Positions 28,341-38,058 are shown, counted from the stretch's first letter. The stretch is DNA of 64,000 nt from Actinomadura sp. 6K520 (GCF_004349245.1 NZ_SMLC01000011.1:1-64000); one strand, 5' to 3'. Notes: generated from the letters alone by a model not told the origin. Program-made: numbers and translations.

Positions 28341-29906
28341 TCAGAAGGTGACCAGGGGGTCGCCGATGAAGTCGGCTATGAAGTTGAGGAAGAAGAATCC
28401 GAAGAACAGGAAGTTCAGCACCAGGATGACGTAGTGCCAGGGGCGGGGACGGGCCGGGCGCGGGAGTCTGCTGTTCAGGTACATGAGCATGAACGGGAAG
28501 ATCAGCGCGCCCAGGTTCGACATGTTCGCCGACCACTGCACCAGGCTGACCGGCAGCGCGAGGTGCAGGATGACCCCGATGACCACCAGTAGCAGCAGCA
28601 TGAACGGGTAGTAGAAGCGCCGCGGGTCGCCTTCGAGGAGGGTGCGCAGCCGGGGGCTGGTGGCGTGCGCGGCGTCGGTGGTGACGCGCACCATCGCCTC
28701 GAAGATGCCGAGCTGGGTGGTGAACAGGATCAGCACGCCCAGGATCAGCGCGATGTAGAACAGCCAGCGGCCGTACTCGGCGTCCAGGGCGCCGGCGATG
28801 AAGGTCGGGACGTTCCCCTGGGTGACCTCCTGGCCGGAGATCTCGACCGCGTGGGCCATCAGGATGGTCGGCAGCAGCATGCCGATGATCGCGCCGGCGA
28901 AGAAGACGGCCCACATGTCGGTGAGCAGCAGCCGGTACCAGCGCCGCCACAGGCCCCGGTTCTTCTCGTCGTCGGGGAAGGTCACGCCGCTGGGCCGCAT
29001 CTCGACGCGGCGGCCGCGCAGGCCCGCGATGAACCCGACCCGGTAGCCCATCCCGTAGCCCTTGTCCCGGTAGTGGCCCATCACGTACCAGTTGAGGCCG
29101 GACGCGAGCGCGGTGAACCCGGCGAGCCCGCCGATCTGGGTGGCGGTGATGCCCTCCGGCGGGGCGGCGGGGGTGACGAAGCCGGTGATGCCGTCCCACC
29201 AGACGCCGAACGGCACCAGGACGACGCACAGCACCAGCAGCGTGACCAGGATGACGCCGATCATGATCCAGTTGGCCAGTTCCAGCGTGCGGGAGACCCG
29301 GCGGGCCGCGGCGGCCATCAGGAACACCACGACCAGCAGCGCGATCGCCCAGATGCGCGGTTCCTCGGCGCCCTCGGGCGGCAGCTCGGCGTGGACGAGG
29401 GCGTACAGCCCCTCCCCGGCGGAGGCCGCCCAGCCGCCGGCGATGAACGCGAACAGGATGAGGAACACCGAGACCGGCACCCACAGGAACCAGCCGGGCG
29501 GTACGCGTCCCCAGCCCACCACCGGCGCCTCGCCGGTCGCGACCACGTAGCGCGAGCACTCGATGTTGTAGAGGGTCTGGAGCAGGGCCGAGACGAGGAT
29601 GACCCAGCCGACGCCCTCGAACCCGAACTGGCCGACCGCCTGCGGGCCGAGCAGCCACTCGCCGCTGCCGATGGAGATGCCGAGCGCGATCAGGCTCGGG
29701 CCGAGCGCGTACTTGACCAGCTCCTTGGGGCCGATCCGCCGGACGTTGAAGACCTCCTCGGGGGTGGGCAGGTCGGTGACCGGCAGGTCGGGGCGGCTCA
29801 CCCCCAGCTTGTACGTTCCGGTGACGGCGGCCTCCGCCGTCCCTTCCACGGGTGCCCTGCCGTGGTCTTCGGGGCCCTTGCCGGTGGGATCGGGGGTCTC
29901 GGTCAT
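28341..29906 (-). CDS. Nramp-family carrier, non-canonical metal site
   Basis: A 521-residue membrane protein with about 11-12 hydrophobic segments after a 70-residue hydrophilic N-terminus. Overall it fits the Nramp/natural-resistance-associated family. The signature metal ligands of true Nramps are missing: TM1 reads ALGPSLIALGISIGSGEWLLGP where DPGN is expected. Such divergent members may carry Mg2+ or something other than Mn/Fe, or may not carry metal at all. The ATG at 29906 follows GGGAGG. It lies alone between SARP and MazG-NUDIX genes. Confidence 0.75.
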   Translation of the reverse strand: MTETPDPTGKGPEDHGRAPVEGTAEAAVTGTYKLGVSRPDLPVTDLPTPEEVFNVRRIGPKELVKYALGPSLIALGISIGSGEWLLGPQAVGQFGFEGVGWVILVSALLQTLYNIECSRYVVATGEAPVVGWGRVPPGWFLWVPVSVFLILFAFIAGGWAASAGEGLYALVHAELPPEGAEEPRIWAIALLVVVFLMAAAARRVSRTLELANWIMIGVILVTLLVLCVVLVPFGVWWDGITGFVTPAAPPEGITATQIGGLAGFTALASGLNWYVMGHYRDKGYGMGYRVGFIAGLRGRRVEMRPSGVTFPDDEKNRGLWRRWYRLLLTDMWAVFFAGAIIGMLLPTILMAHAVEISGQEVTQGNVPTFIAGALDAEYGRWLFYIALILGVLILFTTQLGIFEAMVRVTTDAAHATSPRLRTLLEGDPRRFYYPFMLLLLVVIGVILHLALPVSLVQWSANMSNLGALIFPFMLMYLNSRLPRPARPRPWHYVILVLNFLFFGFFFLNFIADFIGDPLVTF

Positions 29907-30080
29907 GGGGCGCCTCCCGGCGGAACATGCCCCCGACTCTTCCTCGGCTGCCTGCATGATCCGCCCGGGACGCGGCTTCGGCAAGGCCCCTCCGGCCCCG
30001 GCTTTCGGCGGTCGCGGGACGGCGCGGGTCGCCGTCCCGGTCACCGCCGGCCTCCAGCCGCCCGACTGCCGGATCGGCTG

Positions 30081-30863
30081 CTAAGGACACCTGGTCAGGA
30101 GGTCCGCGTGGAGGCGCTGCAGGGCGGGGTCGGGGTCCACGCCGAGTTCGCCGGCTATCCGGGTCCGGATGGTCTCGTAGCGTGCCAGGGCCTCGGCGCG
30201 GCGTCCCGAACGGCCGAGGACGATGAGCAGCCGGGCCCACAATGACTCGCGCAGCGGGTGGCGCGCGGTGAGCTCGCTCAGCTCCACGACGAGTTCCGCG
30301 TGCCTGCCGGCGGCGATGTCGAGGTCGAGCCGGGATTCGAGCGCGGTGAGGTACCGCTCGACGAGCCAGGGGGCCTTCGACTCCGCGAGCCAGGTCGACG
30401 GCACGCCGTCGAACGGGCGGCCCCGCCACAGGTTGAGGGCCTCGCCCAGCCGGGTCCGTTCCGTGGCGGGGTCCGGGGCGGCGGAGGCCATGTTCAGCAG
30501 CCTGAGGAACATCAGGGCGTCGACGCGTTCCGGGTCGGTGGCGAGGACGTATCCGGCCGGCCCCGAACAGATCGCGTCCTCGCCGAGCGCGCACCTCAGT
30601 CGCGCGATGTAGGTCTGCACGCTGCGGCGGACGTTGCGGGGCGGGTCGTCGTGCGCCCACAGCACCGCGGCCAGGCTCTCGATGGACACGGTACGGCCCG
30701 CCGAGAGCGCCAGGACGGCCAGCAGGGTCCGCAGCCGGCCGGGCGTCAGCGCGACGGGAGCGCCGTCCACCGAGACGTCCAGCGGCCCCAGCAGCCGGAC
30801 GGAGAGCGCCCCCCGGCCCCGTTCTCCCAGGTCGGCGATCGAGTGCTCACTGATCTCCATCAT
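30081..30863 (-). CDS. SARP/AfsR-type transcriptional activator
   Basis: A 260-residue regulator. The N-terminal OmpR-like winged helix (LSVRLLGPLDVSVDGAPVALTPGRLRTLLAVLAL...VRRSVQTYIARLRCALG) is followed by the bacterial transcriptional activation domain (FLRLLNMASAAPDPATER to GELGVDPDPALQRLHADLL). This is the compact SARP layout seen in antibiotic-cluster activators, without the ATPase of AfsR. ATGs at 30863 and 30860 are both possible. It is divergent from the nSTAND1-WD40 operon, with three 10-bp-spaced direct repeats between them, so it probably controls itself, that operon, or both. Confidence 0.85.
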   Translation of the reverse strand: MMEISEHSIADLGERGRGALSVRLLGPLDVSVDGAPVALTPGRLRTLLAVLALSAGRTVSIESLAAVLWAHDDPPRNVRRSVQTYIARLRCALGEDAICSGPAGYVLATDPERVDALMFLRLLNMASAAPDPATERTRLGEALNLWRGRPFDGVPSTWLAESKAPWLVERYLTALESRLDLDIAAGRHAELVVELSELTARHPLRESLWARLLIVLGRSGRRAEALARYETIRTRIAGELGVDPDPALQRLHADLLTRCP

Positions 30864-30952
30864 CCTGCCCCCGTGAAGTGTGTGCCGGGCTCCCGGCCAC
30901 GCGGGGGCCCGCCGGTCAATCGAAAGCTCGTCCCGGGCGTTCCGGCAACCGG

Positions 30953-30980
30953 TCGGACGGATTCGTACGGGATCGGACGG
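30953..30980. promoter_or_regulatory. Three direct repeats, candidate SARP binding site
   Basis: TCGGACGG, TCGTACGG and TCGGACGG start at 30953, 30963 and 30973, exactly 10 bp apart, in the divergent gap between the SARP gene and the nSTAND1 operon. SARP proteins bind direct repeats spaced by about one helical turn (usually 11 or 22 bp). Confidence 0.5.
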
Positions 30981-31050
30981 CCTGGTGGGGGCGTCCCCGG
31001 TCCACCGGAACGCCCGGACGCGTTGATCAGCGTGGTCGCCGTTGTTCACA

Positions 31051-34000
31051 ATGAACGCCATGAGCGAGGCGGAGCGGGACGGCCACCGGCCGCGGGCCCC
31101 CGCACCGCCGGACGCGCCCGCGGATTCCCCGCCGTCCGGTGACGTCTGCCCCTACCAGGGCCTGGCGCCGTTCGAGACCGAGCGGTCGGAGCTGTTCTTC
31201 GGGCGCGTGCGGACCACCCGTGCCCTCCTCGGCCGGCTGGCCCCGCGGCTGGGGGAGCGCGGGTCCGTCCTGCTGGTCTCGGGCGCCTCCGGGGTGGGCA
31301 AGTCGTCGCTGCTGCGGGCGGGGCTGCTGCCCGCGCTCGCCGAGGGGGAACTGCCGGTCGCCGGGTCGCGGCACTGGCCGCGGCTGCTGGTCACGCCGAC
31401 CGCGCGGCCGTTCCGGGCGCTGGCCGCGGCGTGGGCGCGGGAGTTCGGGGGGAGGCCCGAAGCGCTCCGCCGGCGGCTGCGGGAGGAGCCGCAGCGCGTC
31501 CGCGCGGAAGGCGGCCGCCTGGTCCTGGTGGTCGACCAGTTCGAGGAACTGTTCACGCTGGTGACCGACGAGGCGGAGCGCCAGGCGTTCGTCGAGACGC
31601 TGCACACCCTGGCGGAGGGCCCGCCCGGCGCGGCGGTCGTCATCGGCGTGCGCGCGGACTACTGGGACCGGTGCGCGGCCTACCCGCGGTTCGCCGAGGC
31701 CATCCAGGACGGCCAGGTCATCGTCGAGCCGATGACGGAGTCCGATCTGCGGCTGGCCATCACGGGCCCGGCGGCCGCGGCGGGTCTGGAGCTTGAGCCC
31801 GGCCTGGTGGAGACCATCCTCGGCGAGTTACGCGGCGGCGACGGGTACGAGGCCGGTGCCCTGCCTCTGCTCTCGCAGGCGCTGCGCAACACCTGGGAGA
31901 GGCGCGCGGACGGTCGGCTCACCATCCGCGGCTACGAGGAGACGGGCCGGGTGCACGACTCGGTGCGGCGGACGGCCGACGCCGTCCTGGACGGTCTGCC
32001 GCCGGAGGACCGCAAGACCGCGCTCCGCGTCCACCGGCGGATGACCCTGATCACGCCGGGCGGGCAGATCGTCCGGCGCAAGGCGACGCTGGCCGAGGTG
32101 CACGCCGCCGCGTCCGCGGACACGGCGGAGCGGCGGGCGCGGGTCGGGGCGCTGCTCTCCGCGTTCGCCGACCGCCGCCTGCTCACCCTGCACGAGGACG
32201 GCGTCGAGATCGCGCACGACGTCCTGCTGACGGCCTGGCCGGCGCTCCGGCGGTGGATCGGCCCCGACCTGACCGCGCAGGCGGTGTACGACCGGCTCAT
32301 CGAGGACGCCGCGGAGTGGGCCGGGCACCATCGGGACCCGGCGTTCCTGTACCGGGGCGCGCGGCTGCTGGCGGTCGACGACAGCAGGCCCCGCTGGGAA
32401 CGCGACCCCGCCGGTTTCCCGCTGGCCGGCTCGACGGTGACGGACTTCGTCGCCGCGTCCACGGCGGCGGCGCGGCGGGCCGGGCGGCGCCGGCGGCTCG
32501 TCATCTCCGGCCTGGCGGTGCTGTCCGTGCTCGCCCTGACCGCCGCCGGCGCGGCGGTCAGGGCGGCGGACCGCGCGGACGAGCAGCGCAGGCTCGCGCT
32601 GTCACGCCAGCTCGCGGCGCAGAGCGAGGTCGCCGGCGACCCAGCGCTCTCCGCGCTGCTGGCCGTGGCGGCGTGGCGGATCGCACCCACCGCCGAGGCC
32701 CGGCACCGCCTGCTGGCCACGGCGGCGCGCACCGGCCGGGGGCACCTCACCGGCCACGACGGCTTCGTCCGGTCGCTGGCGTTCAGCCCGGACGGACGGA
32801 TGATCGCGACCGGGGGCTTCGACAAGACGGTGCGGCTGTGGGACCCCGCATCCCGCAGGCAGCTCGGCCCCCCGATCCGCTTCCGGCGGGACGAATGCGG
32901 CTCCCACGCCACCGTGGCGTTCAGCCCCGACGCCCGGCTGCTGGCCATGGCGTGCCTGGACACCGTCCGGTTCTGGGACGTGGCCGCCCGCCGGCAGGTG
33001 GGAACGCCGCTGCGGAGCGAGGGTGCCGTGTCGGCGATCGCGTTCGGCCCGGACGGCACCCTGGCGACCGGAAGCCTCTACGGGACCGTCCAGCTGTGGG
33101 ACGTGGCCACACGCAGGCCACGCGGGGACCTCATGGGCCGCACCGACCGGAAGCTGGGCCGCGCCGTCAACGCGGTTGCCTTCAGCCCGGACGGCACGCG
33201 CCTGGCCACCGCGAGCACGGACGACACCGCCCGGCTCTGGGACACCGGAACCTACGAGCAGGCCGGAGATCCCCTGACCGGGCACGGCGGCGACGTCACG
33301 GACGTCTCCTTCACCCCGGACGGCGCGACCCTCGCGACGGCGGGCTCGGACGGCACCGCCCGGCTGTGGGACGTGGCCGGAGCCCGGCAGGCGGGAGCGG
33401 TTCTCAGATCCGAGAGCAGGGCGCCGCTGTTGGGAATCGACGTCAGCCCCGACGGTACGAGGATCGCCACCGCCGGAGGCGACGGAAGTACCCGTTTCTG
33501 GGACCCCGTCAGCCACCAGCAGGTGGGCGCCCCGCTGCGCGACACCGACTTCCCCGTCAGGGCGGTCGGGTTCAGCCCCGACGGGTCGCTCGTCGCCGCC
33601 GGCGGCGACGACGGTGTGGTGCGGCTGGGGGACCCCGCGGCGCACCAGCAGATCGGCGGGCGGATGGACATGGACGGGGCGGCGACCCTGGCTCTCCGCC
33701 ACGACGGGCGGATTCTGGCCACCGGCGGCCGGAGCGACGCGGCGGTCCGGCTGTGGGACGTGCGCACGCAGCGCCTCATCGGCCGCCCCCTCGGGCCCGC
33801 GGACACCGGCGTCTCCATGATCCGCTTCGGTCCCGGGGGCCGGACACTCCTGGTGGCGACCTCGGACGACGTGCGGATACTGGACGCGGCGAGCGGGCGG
33901 CGGATCGGCTCCCCCGTCCTCGCGGAGAAGCCCGGCGGTCCGGCGGAGCTCAGCCCGGACGGGCGGCTCCTCGCCGTCCCGCACGGCGGGTCGGTCCTGT

Positions 34001-34650
34001 TCCTGGACGTCGAGGCACGGCGCGAGAAGGGGCCCCGCATCCACGTCCCCGGCCACACCGAAGGCGTCTCGGCGCTGGCGTTCAGCCCGGACGGCTCCAC
34101 GCTGGCCATCGCGGGCGCGGAGCGCCGGGTGCGGCTCTTCGACGTGGCGACCGGCCGGCAGACCGGGGCGCCGCTTCCCATCCGGACCGGCGGGTTCGTC
34201 GACGACCTGGCGTTCAGCCACGACGGCCGGACCCTGGCCGTCACCGCCGCCGACCAGGCCGTGCGGCTGTGGGACGTGCCGGGCCGCCGCCCCCTCGGCG
34301 CCGCGCTGACCGGCCACACCGGCGCCATCAACGCGATCGCGTTCAGTCCGGACGACACGGCGCTCGCCAGCGGCTCCGCCGACGACACCGTGCGGCTGTG
34401 GGACCTCGCCACCCACCGCCAGATCGGGACCCCGCTGACCGGCCACACCCGGGCCGTGCTCGACGTCGCCTACACCCCGGACGGCGCGGCCGTGGCCTCG
34501 GTGAGCGGCGACGGGACCGCCAGACTGTGGAATGTCGCACCTCCGGCCGATCCTGTTGACGCGGCCTGCGCCAACGCCGGCCGTTCACTCACCCCCGCCG
34601 AGTGGGAGACCTATGTGCCGCACGAGGATTTCCGCCGCGTATGCGATTGA
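31051..34650 (+). CDS. nSTAND1 NTPase with 14 WD40 repeats
   Basis: A 1199-residue signal-transduction ATPase. A short Pro-rich N-terminus leads into PYQGLAPFETERSELFFGR, the usual nSTAND1 entry. Walker A GASGVGKSS is at 78-86 and Walker B VLVVDQFEELF at about 158-168. A helical region and one membrane-like segment (about 465-490, LVISGLAVLSVLALTAAGAA) follow. From about residue 565 I count 14 WD units by their FSPDG-type turns, enough for two seven-bladed propellers. STAND proteins oligomerise after ligand binding by the repeat domain. No N-terminal protease, TIR or nuclease effector is fused, so an effector may be encoded separately. Start 31051 or 31060; neither has a clear ribosome site. 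Confidence 0.88.
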   Translation: MNAMSEAERDGHRPRAPAPPDAPADSPPSGDVCPYQGLAPFETERSELFFGRVRTTRALLGRLAPRLGERGSVLLVSGASGVGKSSLLRAGLLPALAEGELPVAGSRHWPRLLVTPTARPFRALAAAWAREFGGRPEALRRRLREEPQRVRAEGGRLVLVVDQFEELFTLVTDEAERQAFVETLHTLAEGPPGAAVVIGVRADYWDRCAAYPRFAEAIQDGQVIVEPMTESDLRLAITGPAAAAGLELEPGLVETILGELRGGDGYEAGALPLLSQALRNTWERRADGRLTIRGYEETGRVHDSVRRTADAVLDGLPPEDRKTALRVHRRMTLITPGGQIVRRKATLAEVHAAASADTAERRARVGALLSAFADRRLLTLHEDGVEIAHDVLLTAWPALRRWIGPDLTAQAVYDRLIEDAAEWAGHHRDPAFLYRGARLLAVDDSRPRWERDPAGFPLAGSTVTDFVAASTAAARRAGRRRRLVISGLAVLSVLALTAAGAAVRAADRADEQRRLALSRQLAAQSEVAGDPALSALLAVAAWRIAPTAEARHRLLATAARTGRGHLTGHDGFVRSLAFSPDGRMIATGGFDKTVRLWDPASRRQLGPPIRFRRDECGSHATVAFSPDARLLAMACLDTVRFWDVAARRQVGTPLRSEGAVSAIAFGPDGTLATGSLYGTVQLWDVATRRPRGDLMGRTDRKLGRAVNAVAFSPDGTRLATASTDDTARLWDTGTYEQAGDPLTGHGGDVTDVSFTPDGATLATAGSDGTARLWDVAGARQAGAVLRSESRAPLLGIDVSPDGTRIATAGGDGSTRFWDPVSHQQVGAPLRDTDFPVRAVGFSPDGSLVAAGGDDGVVRLGDPAAHQQIGGRMDMDGAATLALRHDGRILATGGRSDAAVRLWDVRTQRLIGRPLGPADTGVSMIRFGPGGRTLLVATSDDVRILDAASGRRIGSPVLAEKPGGPAELSPDGRLLAVPHGGSVLFLDVEARREKGPRIHVPGHTEGVSALAFSPDGSTLAIAGAERRVRLFDVATGRQTGAPLPIRTGGFVDDLAFSHDGRTLAVTAADQAVRLWDVPGRRPLGAALTGHTGAINAIAFSPDDTALASGSADDTVRLWDLATHRQIGTPLTGHTRAVLDVAYTPDGAAVASVSGDGTARLWNVAPPADPVDAACANAGRSLTPAEWETYVPHEDFRRVCD

Positions 34651-34662
34651 CGACGCGCGCCG

Positions 34663-35334
34663 ATGACGATGCTCCTTCGCGGGTTCCTGCAAGGCTTCCG
34701 GCGCCGGACCGGGCGGCCCGTCCCGGAGCTGGCCGCGCTGTTCCGCTCGATCGTCACCCAGAGCCGGGACGTCTACCCGATGGCGGCCGACGTCCTGGAC
34801 CACTTCATGGACGGTGCCGGCGCCTCCAGGACGATGTCGCAGCGGTGGCTGCGCTCGTTCAAGGTGATCAGGAAGGCCGAGCGGAAGAACCACCGCCGGT
34901 TCGAGAAGCAGCTCGCGCGGGAGGCGCGGCTCCTGGACGACGGCGCCTCCACCTGGCTTCGCGACCACTGGGACGCGGGTATCAACGCGTTCATCGGCAC
35001 GGAGCTCTTCTACGTCAGCAGGATGAGCCTGCTGCGTTCCCAGGGGTCGTTCATCCTCACCCGGGCGGGGGCTGAGGTGCGGGTGTCCGGCACGGTGCGG
35101 CACCACTGGTTCGACCCTTACGACTGGGACCGCGGCCGGTGGGTCTTCATCCCCCGGCACGGGTTCGTGCCCATCTCGGTGGGGCGGGAACTGGTCGAGT
35201 CCGACGAGGCGCGTAACTTCCTCATGGAGTGCCGCCACGTCCAGACGCTGACGGGCACCTGCCGGGACGGCCGGTGGCCCCGGAGGGGCCGCGCGAGGTT
35301 CGAGTGGTCGCTGGTGAAGGCGGCCCGCCCGTGA
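34663..35334 (+). CDS. Unrecognised 223-aa protein in STAND/NACHT operon
   Basis: A soluble, strongly basic 223-residue protein that I do not recognise. The N-terminal 110 residues look helical and charged (MSQRWLRSFKVIRKAERKNHRRFEKQLARE). The C-terminal half looks beta-rich, with WFDPYDWDRGRWVFIPRHGFVPI. Two Cys lie near the end (MECRHVQTLTGTC). There is no signal peptide or membrane segment. It starts 12 bp after the WD40 gene and its stop overlaps the NACHT start (GTGA), so it is translated as part of the same operon. Position between two STAND NTPases makes an effector or adaptor role possible; this is inference only. Confidence 0.7.
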   Translation: MTMLLRGFLQGFRRRTGRPVPELAALFRSIVTQSRDVYPMAADVLDHFMDGAGASRTMSQRWLRSFKVIRKAERKNHRRFEKQLAREARLLDDGASTWLRDHWDAGINAFIGTELFYVSRMSLLRSQGSFILTRAGAEVRVSGTVRHHWFDPYDWDRGRWVFIPRHGFVPISVGRELVESDEARNFLMECRHVQTLTGTCRDGRWPRRGRARFEWSLVKAARP

Positions 35335-37886
35335 CCGGAGGCCGCCCGGACCGGCCCGACCCCCTGGAGGCGGACACCGTCGCCGACTTCGTCGGGGCGC
35401 TGGTCCGGCTCCGGCGGTGGGCGGGCGAGCCGCCGCTGAGCAGGCTCCGGGCACTCGGCGGCCAGACCGTCACCCCGGACGGGGTCAAGGTCGACGCGCT
35501 GCCCAAGAGCACGACCTCGCACGTGCTGCGGCAGCCCGACCGGCTCCCCCGGTGGGACTTCGTGAAGGCGTTCGTCACGGCCTGCCTCCGCTACGGCGAC
35601 CATCCGGACGAGCTGATCCCCGCGGAGCTCGAACGCTGGCGCTCCGCCAGGACCGCCCTGGCCCCGGACGCGCCGCCCCAGCGGGCCGCGGCGGAGCCCG
35701 TGGCCGCCGCGGAGCCGGACGCACCCGCCGCACCGGACCCCGGCCCTCCCGAGGCCGATCCGGCCGTCGAACTGCTCGCCCGGCGGGTCGCGCGGGAGGA
35801 GGACCGGACGCGCAAGGGCCTGCTCGGCGGCTACACCGTCGCGCCGGTCTCCTTCGGGCCGGACGGCGCCGCGCCCGGCGGGACGGAGGACGGCCCGCGC
35901 TCGATCGGCCGCTTCTTCGCCGGGCTGCGGCCGCAGCGCCTGATGGTGGTGGGCGATCCGGGCGCGGGGAAGACCGTGCTCGCCATCGAGCTGGTGCTGC
36001 GGCTGGTGGAGCCCATCGTGGCGGCGGGCGGGCGTCCCGGCGGCCGGCCGATGGTGCCCGTCCTCCTGGACGCGGCCCGCTGGCGGCCGGGCAGCCCGTT
36101 CGAGACCTGGCTGGCCGAGCGGCTGGTGCACGAGTACGGGCTCACGGCCGCGGACGCCACGCGGCTGGTGCGGGACCGCCGGGTGCTGCCGGTGGTGGAC
36201 GGCCTGGACGAACTGGACCCCGACCCGTCCACGGGCCCGCCGCGCCACGCGATCGGCCTGCTGGCCGAGCTGAACCTCTACAGCGACCTCTCCGGACGGC
36301 GGCCGGGGCCGGTCGTCGTGACCTGCCGGTCCGACCGGCACCGGGAACTGGCCGCCGCCCGGGCCGGGCTCGACGACGCCACGCGGGTCCATCTCCGCGA
36401 CCTGACCCTCGACCAGATCAGCGCCTACCTGCACGCCCGCTGGCCGGACGGGAATCCGTGCGAGGCGCACCGCGACGCCGTCCTCGCGGTGCTGGCCGGC
36501 CCGTCGGGGACGGCCGTGCACATCGCCCTCGCGACCCCGTGGCGGCTGCTGCTGCTCGCGACCGCGGTCGAGTCCGGCGCCGATCCGGGCGAGCTGCTCC
36601 GAGCCCGGCCCGGCGGCGGCACCGGCGAGGCCGCCGCCGCGATCGCCCGGCGGCTCCTCGACGCCTACGTCCCCGCCGCGACCCGGCTCGCGCCGCGCAC
36701 CGCCCACGGGGCCCGGTACCGTCCCGAGCAGGTGCGGTCGTGGCTGGAGAACCTGGCCGGCCAGCTGCGCTGGCAGGCGGACTGCGCCGCCCGGACGAAG
36801 CGTCCGGTGCCGGGCTTGACGGGGATCGACATCGTCCCCCATCTGCTGTGGCCGCTGGGTGGGCGGCGCCGGGTCCTGGCGCTGCACGCCCTGTGCGGCG
36901 CGGCCCTCGCCGTCCTCGCGATGCTGGCGTTCTGGACGGGCTCGGCCGTCGACCGGCCCGGTGGCCTGCGCGACGGGCCCGACGTCGGAGCATGGCTCAC
37001 GCTCGCGCTCATGGTCTCCTGGGTGGACATCGCCACCGGCCTGTCGCTCTCACCGTGGCCGACCGCCACCGGCGGACGCAGCGACGTCCCCCTCAGGCGG
37101 CGCCTGCTGGGCGGTCTCCTCGGTGCCCTGGCGGCCGGCCCGGTCGGCGTCCTCGGCGGCCTGGCCGGGTTGGCGCTGACGGGGGGCGAGGTCTTCGGTC
37201 CCGGATTCGCCGTCGCCGCGGGCGCGGCCGGGGGCGCGGCGCTCGGCGCGGTGATCGGGGTGACCGCCGCCGGGCGGCAGGGCGCCGAGCGGGTGACCCT
37301 GTCCGGGGCCGTGTCCGGGGCCGTCCGGGCCGAGCCCGTGACGCTGCTCGGCTTCGGCCTGTGCGGGGCGCTGACCGGCCTGCCGCCGCTGCGGCTCGCC
37401 GGCGCGGGCCCGCTCCCGCTGGCCGCGGGGGTCGCGGGAGCCTTCGCGCTGGCCTGCGCGCTCGGCGTCGTCTTCAAGATCGCCACCGGTGGCTGGAGCA
37501 AGGAGACGGAGCTGGCGCACCCGCGCGAGGCCCTCCACCGCAACCCCACGCTCGGTGTGGCGTTCGGCCTCACCGGCGGGGTCGCCGCCTTCCTCGTGTT
37601 CGTCCAGAACCAGGACGTCGCGGTGTCGCTCGCGTGCGCGGTCGTCGGCGGGGTGGCCTTCGGCCTGGCGTTCGGCGCGGTCGCCTGGTGCCGCACCATG
37701 CTCGGCCTACTCGTGGCGGCTGCACGCGGCCTGCTCCCGCTCCGGCTGTGGACCTTCCTCGACTGGGCCTGCGAGGCGCGGCTGCTGCGCGTCAGCGGCG
37801 CCACCTACCAGTTCCGCCACCGCGAGCTCCAGGAGTACCTCACCCCGCCCGCCCCGCACCGGCGCGCACCCGGCGACGGCCGCTGA
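35331..37886 (+). CDS. HTH-NACHT NTPase with C-terminal membrane domain
   Basis: An 851-residue protein. Residues 10-95 look like an Xre-type helix-turn-helix (FVGALVRLRRWAGEPPLSRLRAL... DALPKSTTSHVL), then a Pro/Ala linker. The NACHT core has Walker A VVGDPGAGKTV near 205-215 and Walker B VLPVVDGLDELD. After a helical stretch come about eight hydrophobic segments (roughly 515-800), and the chain ends with YQFRHRELQEYL, a conserved ending in actinomycete NACHT proteins. The GTG at 35331 overlaps the preceding stop. NACHT ATPases act as oligomerising sensors in bacterial defence and development; the membrane part suggests action at the envelope. The ligand is unknown. Confidence 0.85.
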   Translation: MTGGRPDRPDPLEADTVADFVGALVRLRRWAGEPPLSRLRALGGQTVTPDGVKVDALPKSTTSHVLRQPDRLPRWDFVKAFVTACLRYGDHPDELIPAELERWRSARTALAPDAPPQRAAAEPVAAAEPDAPAAPDPGPPEADPAVELLARRVAREEDRTRKGLLGGYTVAPVSFGPDGAAPGGTEDGPRSIGRFFAGLRPQRLMVVGDPGAGKTVLAIELVLRLVEPIVAAGGRPGGRPMVPVLLDAARWRPGSPFETWLAERLVHEYGLTAADATRLVRDRRVLPVVDGLDELDPDPSTGPPRHAIGLLAELNLYSDLSGRRPGPVVVTCRSDRHRELAAARAGLDDATRVHLRDLTLDQISAYLHARWPDGNPCEAHRDAVLAVLAGPSGTAVHIALATPWRLLLLATAVESGADPGELLRARPGGGTGEAAAAIARRLLDAYVPAATRLAPRTAHGARYRPEQVRSWLENLAGQLRWQADCAARTKRPVPGLTGIDIVPHLLWPLGGRRRVLALHALCGAALAVLAMLAFWTGSAVDRPGGLRDGPDVGAWLTLALMVSWVDIATGLSLSPWPTATGGRSDVPLRRRLLGGLLGALAAGPVGVLGGLAGLALTGGEVFGPGFAVAAGAAGGAALGAVIGVTAAGRQGAERVTLSGAVSGAVRAEPVTLLGFGLCGALTGLPPLRLAGAGPLPLAAGVAGAFALACALGVVFKIATGGWSKETELAHPREALHRNPTLGVAFGLTGGVAAFLVFVQNQDVAVSLACAVVGGVAFGLAFGAVAWCRTMLGLLVAAARGLLPLRLWTFLDWACEARLLRVSGATYQFRHRELQEYLTPPAPHRRAPGDGR

Positions 37887-38058
37887 GCCACCCGGCCCGG
37901 CACGCCACCGTGGCCGCACCGGGGGCGATCCCGTGCGCGATGTCCGCCACCGTGCCCGGCCGGCCGAGGTTTCCACCGGCGCGGCACGGGGCAGGACGAA
38001 CCCTCTACGTCGAGTGGCGCGGCCGCCGCGGACGGTCGTGGCCGAGGAGATGAGGCCG

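Noticed and set aside
26035..30660. A single 1541-codon open frame on the minus strand
   Set aside because: Only its last 426 codons are a real gene. The rest is the complement of the MazG-NUDIX gene and another frame of the Nramp and SARP genes; long stop-free frames are expected at this GC content.
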